DNA of 64,000 nucleotides from Garcia nutans (Eukaryota; Streptophyta; Magnoliopsida; Malpighiales; Euphorbiaceae): NCBI GenBank assembly GCA_947685225.1, contig CANTUV010000009.1:2480001-2544000 (forward strand). Direction: 5' to 3'. The notes beneath the pieces were generated by a model. The model saw only the letters and a program-made list of their open reading frames with translations. It made no database searches and had not been told where the DNA came from. This document shows positions 60,601-64,000 of the stretch, piece after piece; within the stretch, counting starts at the first letter, position 1, and every line of letters starts with the position of its first letter. Both the position numbers and the translations under genes were made by a program.

Positions 60601-62258
60601 TGTTTATGCATATTCCCGAACAACAGTAATTGGCAGAATTAAACAACAGAATTTGGCAGAAGTTGTTAAGGCATTTTTGGATTGGATGGTTCTCCATGCT
60701 GGACATTGCTGACCACATTATTTATTTATTTGTTTAGAAAGGGTGAAATAACATTTTATTATATTTATATGCTCACTAAAAAACTATAAGCAGATTATAA
60801 TAAATTGGGCATCGATTGTTCTAAAATCCTTGATCCTTCTGGGCAGGTTGTTAAGGTTGCTGATTTTGGGGTTGCCAGGGTGCAAACTCAATCTGGAGTA
60901 ATGACAGCTGAGACTGGAACATACCGCTGGATGGCTCCCGAGGTATACATTTTCTTGGAGAAGAAATTTAGTTTTTTTGTATATTTGCATAACTATTAGC
61001 TAGACCCTATTCTGACCTCTGGATTTCCTCAAGAAAAGCATCAGTATTTTTCTTCCCTTTTCCTTTCCTTCTCTGTCTTGTTCTTTCTCCCCATTTGTTT
61101 TCAGGTTGTCTAGATTAAAGGGACTGCCAAAGTGAGTCATGTTCCCCATCTCATCAAGAACTTCACTTTCTCTGTCCTCTGCGTCTTTTCTCTTTATTCC
61201 AAGAAAACATAGATCAGTTATCTGGTCTTTCACTATAAAGGAGTCATTTTTTCACTAATAAGAAAAAATGATGTGATTTCTCAATGATTGGGGAAAAGAG
61301 CTTATTCCTTTTGCTGTGCAGCCAAAGCAACAAAACACAAAATGAAACAAATTTTTGGAGGAAGTTGATATGTCTTGTTCAATCATCACTAATGACTAAC
61401 AATAAAGGCTTCCTGTGGCAGACATTTTTATTAGCATCAAAACAATTGCAATCATATATGTGAAAGCCCCAATTAGAACTCCTAAATAACTGAAAATTAA
61501 CAAGACAGCCTAAAGAAACAAATATTAACAATTAAATAGAAATCAAATTCAAATATTCTTCTTCCTCTTATCATCTTAGATTTGCTTACACTGGTTTTAA
61601 TTGTAATGAAGGTGATTGAACACAAACCATATGATCACAAGGCAGATGTTTTCAGCTTTGCAATTGTTTTATGGGAACTTCTAACTGGGGAGGTAAGTCC
61701 CACATTCTTTAAGGAACTTTCTGTAATTTTATATCGAATTCTTGTATCAAATGTTCTTATTAATTTATGATGGCTCAAATATTCTCTTATTAATAGTTAT
61801 ACCCTATGACTGAAATTTCAGCTTCCTTATGCATACTTGACCCCATTGCAAGCAGCAGTAGGTGTTGTGCAAAAGGTATGTGTTCCGTTCAAGCTAACAT
61901 GAAACAAACAATTTTTCTCACTTTAACTGATATTTACTTTTTTTTTTTAACTAAAATTGTGTAGGGTCTAAGGCCTACAATCCCAAAGCATGCTCATCCC
62001 AAACTTGCAGAACTGCTCAAGAGATGCTGGCGGCGAGATCCGAGTCTAAGACCGAACTTTGCTGAAATTATAGATATCCTTCAACAAATAGCAAAAGAGG
62101 TACGAAATTGCCACTTATGATCAATACATTCGTATTTCATTCCCATTAAACAATTCTAAGCTGTAAACTAAAAATAGGTCGCAAATGACTGGGAAGACAA
62201 ACGCAAGGATAAATCATCTGGTGGGTTTTTTTCAGCACTGATAAGAGGTCATCATTAA
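48619..62258 (+). CDS. STY46: ACT-domain protein kinase, STY8/STY17/STY46 clade (16 coding exons)
   Basis: Coding exons are 48619-48818, 49331-49445, 50443-50540, 50710-50826, 51108-51162, 51484-51594, 57375-57425, 58637-58812, 58882-58989, 59455-59528, 59886-60061, 60847-60942, 61612-61692, 61822-61875, 61965-62099 and 62178-62258. All introns are GT-AG and phases agree, giving 575 aa. The N-terminus has KLEVYNEVLRRIQEFNEEEA and RYALDVNVERAEDVLTHKRL. An ACT domain covers about 178-250 (LLAEIGLNIQEAHAFSTVD, then VDGWPCE). The kinase domain is about 293-545, with a GSYGDLYRG loop, VAIK Lys321, HRDLKTANLL Asp415, DFG Asp433 and APE Glu459. The order matches Arabidopsis STY8/17/46, cytosolic Raf-like kinases that phosphorylate chloroplast transit peptides (family knowledge). 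The exact paralogue is less sure than the clade. Intron 6 (51595-57374) is 5.8 kb because of an antisense LINE. No coding lesion is visible. The start fits the family, although the frame is open upstream. Confidence 0.93.
51905..51930 (+). repeat. (CT)n microsatellite in kinase intron 6
   Basis: There are 12-13 CT dinucleotides. The 500 bp after it (51935-52500) are less AT-rich than the introns around them and may be an unrecognised older insertion; I see no protein match. Confidence 0.8.
52865..52883. repeat. target-site duplication of the RTE LINE, 3' side copy
   Basis: TTCTGACTAGGACGTGAAT is perfectly repeated at 56186-56204 on the other side of the LINE. Confidence 0.93.
52884..56185 (-). 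mobile_element. full-length RTE-clade LINE inserted antisense in kinase intron 6
   Basis: The element is 3302 bp between perfect 19-bp target duplications. On the minus strand it starts CTCTGCCCGCGAGTATCG and has a leader of about 95 nt, one long ORF region (AP endonuclease then reverse transcriptase), a short 3' UTR with GCCGACCCCAACTTGCTTGG, and a tail of TTG repeats instead of poly(A). A short leader, a single ORF and a simple-repeat tail are RTE features. It lies antisense to the kinase gene, entirely within the intron, so it need not disturb the mRNA. Confidence 0.93.
52986..56090 (-). pseudogene. RTE LINE endonuclease-reverse transcriptase ORF, broken by point stops
   Basis: From the ATG at 56090 to the final TAA at 52986-52988 the frame never shifts (1035 codons), but seven in-frame stops occur: 55218-55220, 54429-54431, 54366-54368, 54282-54284, 53526-53528, 53238-53240 and 53085-53087. 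Endonuclease motifs are LGSWNIGTLTGK, CLQETRWKG, SAYAPQVG and GGDLNGHVG. RT motifs are KACGPDGIPIEV, FMPGRS, FIDLEKVYDRVPR, GLHQGSAMSPYLF and the catalytic FADD. The C-terminus has the zinc-poor tail typical of plant RTE (YGSECWAP, then RMLRWMCGHT). Several stops fit TGG-to-TAG/TGA or CAG-to-TAG changes. The enzyme nicks target DNA and copies the element RNA in place; this copy is inactive. Confidence 0.9.
56186..56204. repeat. target-site duplication of the RTE LINE, 5' side copy
   Basis: This is identical to 52865-52883 over 19 bp. It marks the pre-insertion site inside intron 6. Confidence 0.93.
57650..57720 (+). mobile_element. old RTE-type LINE or SINE 3' tail in kinase intron 7
   Basis: GATTCATGCAGCCAACCCCA and CTAGATTGGGATTGAGACTT resemble the 3' end of the RTE element above (GATCCATACAGCCGACCCCA, then CTTGCTTGGGACTAAGGCTT), but in the opposite orientation and more diverged. 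Only the tail is recognisable. Confidence 0.55.
57981..58087. repeat. 19-bp perfect inverted repeat with 69-bp spacer
   Basis: TATTGTTATGCTCATAGTT at 57981-57999 is the exact reverse complement of 58069-58087. The spacer and the bases after it repeat CTTAGTGTGCT several times (58033-58125). It lies in kinase intron 7 and may be a small foldback element or a local rearrangement. Confidence 0.7.
58214..58297 (+). repeat. perfect 42-bp tandem duplication
   Basis: Units 58214-58255 and 58256-58297 are identical; each begins ATGCTTAGAGCTGTGCTAGA. The repeat is intronic. Perfect identity points to a recent slip. Confidence 0.9.
60515..60577. repeat. 63-bp perfectly alternating purine-pyrimidine tract
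   Basis: The tract runs TATATA, (CA)n, TATATATG, (TG)n and then GCGCGCACGCGTGCGCGCAT without one break in purine-pyrimidine alternation. The CA and TG halves are also mutually complementary. It lies in the kinase intron 60062-60846. Such DNA readily adopts Z-form and can extrude a cruciform. Confidence 0.92.
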
Positions 62259-62530
62259 GTTGAGAGAAGTGAGTAGCTGTTAATAATGCATCCATGTGCC
62301 GGCCATTTTCCATCTTATATACATTTTAGTTGTACAAAGACTTTGCTGCCTAACACATTTTTAGCTGTGTTTTTCCCATTTATTTCTTCAGTATAAGGTC
62401 ATAGGTTTTTGTTTTTTTTTTTAATCTTTTCTTTTGTTTTCTTTTCTTCTCTTCCTTTCTCCACTCCCTCATTTTCCGATCTTCGCATCACATTCCTCAG
62501 TAGTGTATGTTATCTAAGTTGGAGAAACAG
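62259..62530 (+). other. 3' UTR of the kinase gene
   Basis: Transcript-like sequence follows the stop codon, with T-rich and CT-rich stretches. The end is placed at about 62530, where composition changes. No canonical AATAAA was found. Confidence 0.45.
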
Positions 62531-64000
62531 CCGAAACTAGGTATTGGAAATATTGGGTACGATGGATAATGAGTAGAATACATTTGACGAACCCTCTTAC
62601 GTGACATAAGTAGAATACAACAACATTTTATAGGATTTACCAGAAATTTAGAATCATCACAACCTCTCTTAATTTATTATCATCGTTGGGAAACGCAAAA
62701 ATAAATTGTTTGATTTTCTAGAGCTCAGAAAAAATTAATTAAAAAAAAGAAACGATTCACGTCAATTGCAGAATTCATATTTTGGTTATCCCAACTTGTT
62801 TCTACTCTCGAGCGTAGATATTATCTTAGCAAATTGGAAATTGAATCTGTACCTCAGCAAAAGGGTCATGAACATGAAGGGACAGCACAAGAAAGGAGAT
62901 AAGATTATGTTGGTTTTTTACCGGGTGCACCTTGATCAGGGGCCCCCTGGTTCCTACATATGTACGCATATTACACACACACACACATACACGTGTGTAT
63001 ATTAAAAATAAAAAAAAATCATTTCTCATTTTATTTTTATATATAAATTTTTATGTCTAATTTAAATGTGAATAAAATTATTAGGAGTGAATTTAATGAA
63101 ATAAATAAAATTTTTAAAAAATTCTTTTTATTTTGATATTATTTCATTACTTTTAAATTAATTCACATATTTATTGTATAAAAGGTGTTACATTTTGCTA
63201 ATTATATTTTTCAAATATGAAAATCAGTATAACAAAATTGAATTGGACTAAATTTTTTAAAATTTAAATGTTTAAATAAAAATTTATTTGTAATTAAATA
63301 TTAATTAATGAAATTATATTTTAAGGTAAATCTCAATGTTTTATTTATATGTATTATAATATGTAAATTTATTCAAAATAATTAATTTAAATACTTTTTT
63401 TAAAATATTTTAAAAATATATAAAAGTTATTTTAAAAATAATATATATAGTGTAGTTTATCAAAGTAGCATTTCGTTGCAATTTTTTTATTTAAAAATTT
63501 TGTACTTCCTCCCCTACCTTTATGTTTTAACTAAGTCTTAGTTCCACAACTGACCTTTATAAAACATAATACAATTTAATAAATTAAATGAACTTCTATA
63601 TTTTTTTATTGCTATATTCCAATTATTTTTTATTGCGTCTCGCTGAAATTATCAAAGATAATTTCAGCTCATGTACATATAGTAAAAAATATATTAAATC
63701 TTTTAGATATTATATAAAATTATTTTGAATACATTAAAATGTTTTATATTAATTTATTAATATTATACACTCACTTTATTAATTAAATAATTAATAATAA
63801 GGACATAGCTAAAAAAATTAATTTTTTTATTATATAAAATGACAATTTAAGAGAAATATATATTTTTTTTTGTAAAATGATAATTTCAACAATACAGATG
63901 GAGTAGCAAATATGCTCACTGCTTTCACTCATTTGGTTTGTACACATTGAATATTGAAGACTTGTAAAAGAACAATGTCATGTACTTAATTATTTGCACG
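62531..64000. other. AT-rich intergenic DNA to the window end
   Basis: No gene is seen. A CA/GT palindrome-like microsatellite (TACACACACACACACATACA then CGTGTGTATA) lies at about 62970-63000. A slightly GC-richer patch with AGGGGCCCCCTGG lies at about 62937-62951. The remainder is AT-rich with no recognisable element. Confidence 0.5.

Overview
This window is plant nuclear DNA, almost certainly from a eudicot. It is about two thirds AT-rich. It has intron-rich genes with GT-AG introns, plant LTR retrotransposons of both superfamilies, RTE-type LINEs, small non-autonomous elements and a MIR171 hairpin. I cannot name the species from the sequence alone. There is no operon-like organisation and no CRISPR array.

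Three protein-coding genes can be rebuilt exon by exon with consistent reading phase, all on the + strand. (1) 1857-4102 encodes an SR45a/Transformer-2-like splicing factor of 223 aa in 8 coding exons. Its largest intron holds an exon-like block with an in-frame stop. (2) 6029-9365 encodes a plastid ankyrin-repeat protein of the AKRP type, 468 aa in 7 coding exons; four consecutive 99-bp exons each carry one ankyrin repeat. (3) 48619-62258 encodes an ACT-domain protein kinase of the STY8/STY17/STY46 clade, 575 aa in 16 coding exons. All kinase signature residues are present, although a 3.3-kb LINE sits antisense in one intron. The best RNA gene is a MIR171 precursor near 30.1-30.3 kb, inside an otherwise protein-free region.

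The rest is mostly transposon sediment. At 10.3-11.2 kb there is a TRIM-like element. At 12.2-17.6 kb a decayed Ty3/gypsy element has gag, protease and the start of RT, followed by a possible second LTR fragment. At 17.6-20.3 kb there is a decayed minus-strand Ty1/copia element. Two probable TRIMs follow at 20.7-21.1 and 21.2-21.8 kb. Two probable hAT-like non-autonomous elements lie at 22.15-23.99 and 28.4-29.3 kb, the first with an internal tandem duplication of about 490 bp. MITE-like elements lie at 0.7-1.2, 25.25-25.6 and 27.08-27.26 kb; the last is an almost perfect 183-bp foldback. From 36.9 to 41.9 kb lies a nearly complete + strand Ty1/copia element with 155/156-bp LTRs. Its gag carries a small poly(A)-tailed insertion flanked by a 17-bp duplication. 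A diverged 1.4-kb direct duplication occupies 42.4-43.8 and 45.6-47.0 kb.

The three genes are unrelated housekeeping or regulatory genes (splicing, plastid development, transit-peptide phosphorylation) and show no sign of working as a cluster. The most notable structures are the MIR171 locus, the complete RTE LINE with a perfect 19-bp target duplication and an ORF broken only by point stops, the likely poison exon, the short SINE-like insertion in the copia gag, and a 63-bp perfectly alternating purine-pyrimidine tract in a kinase intron.
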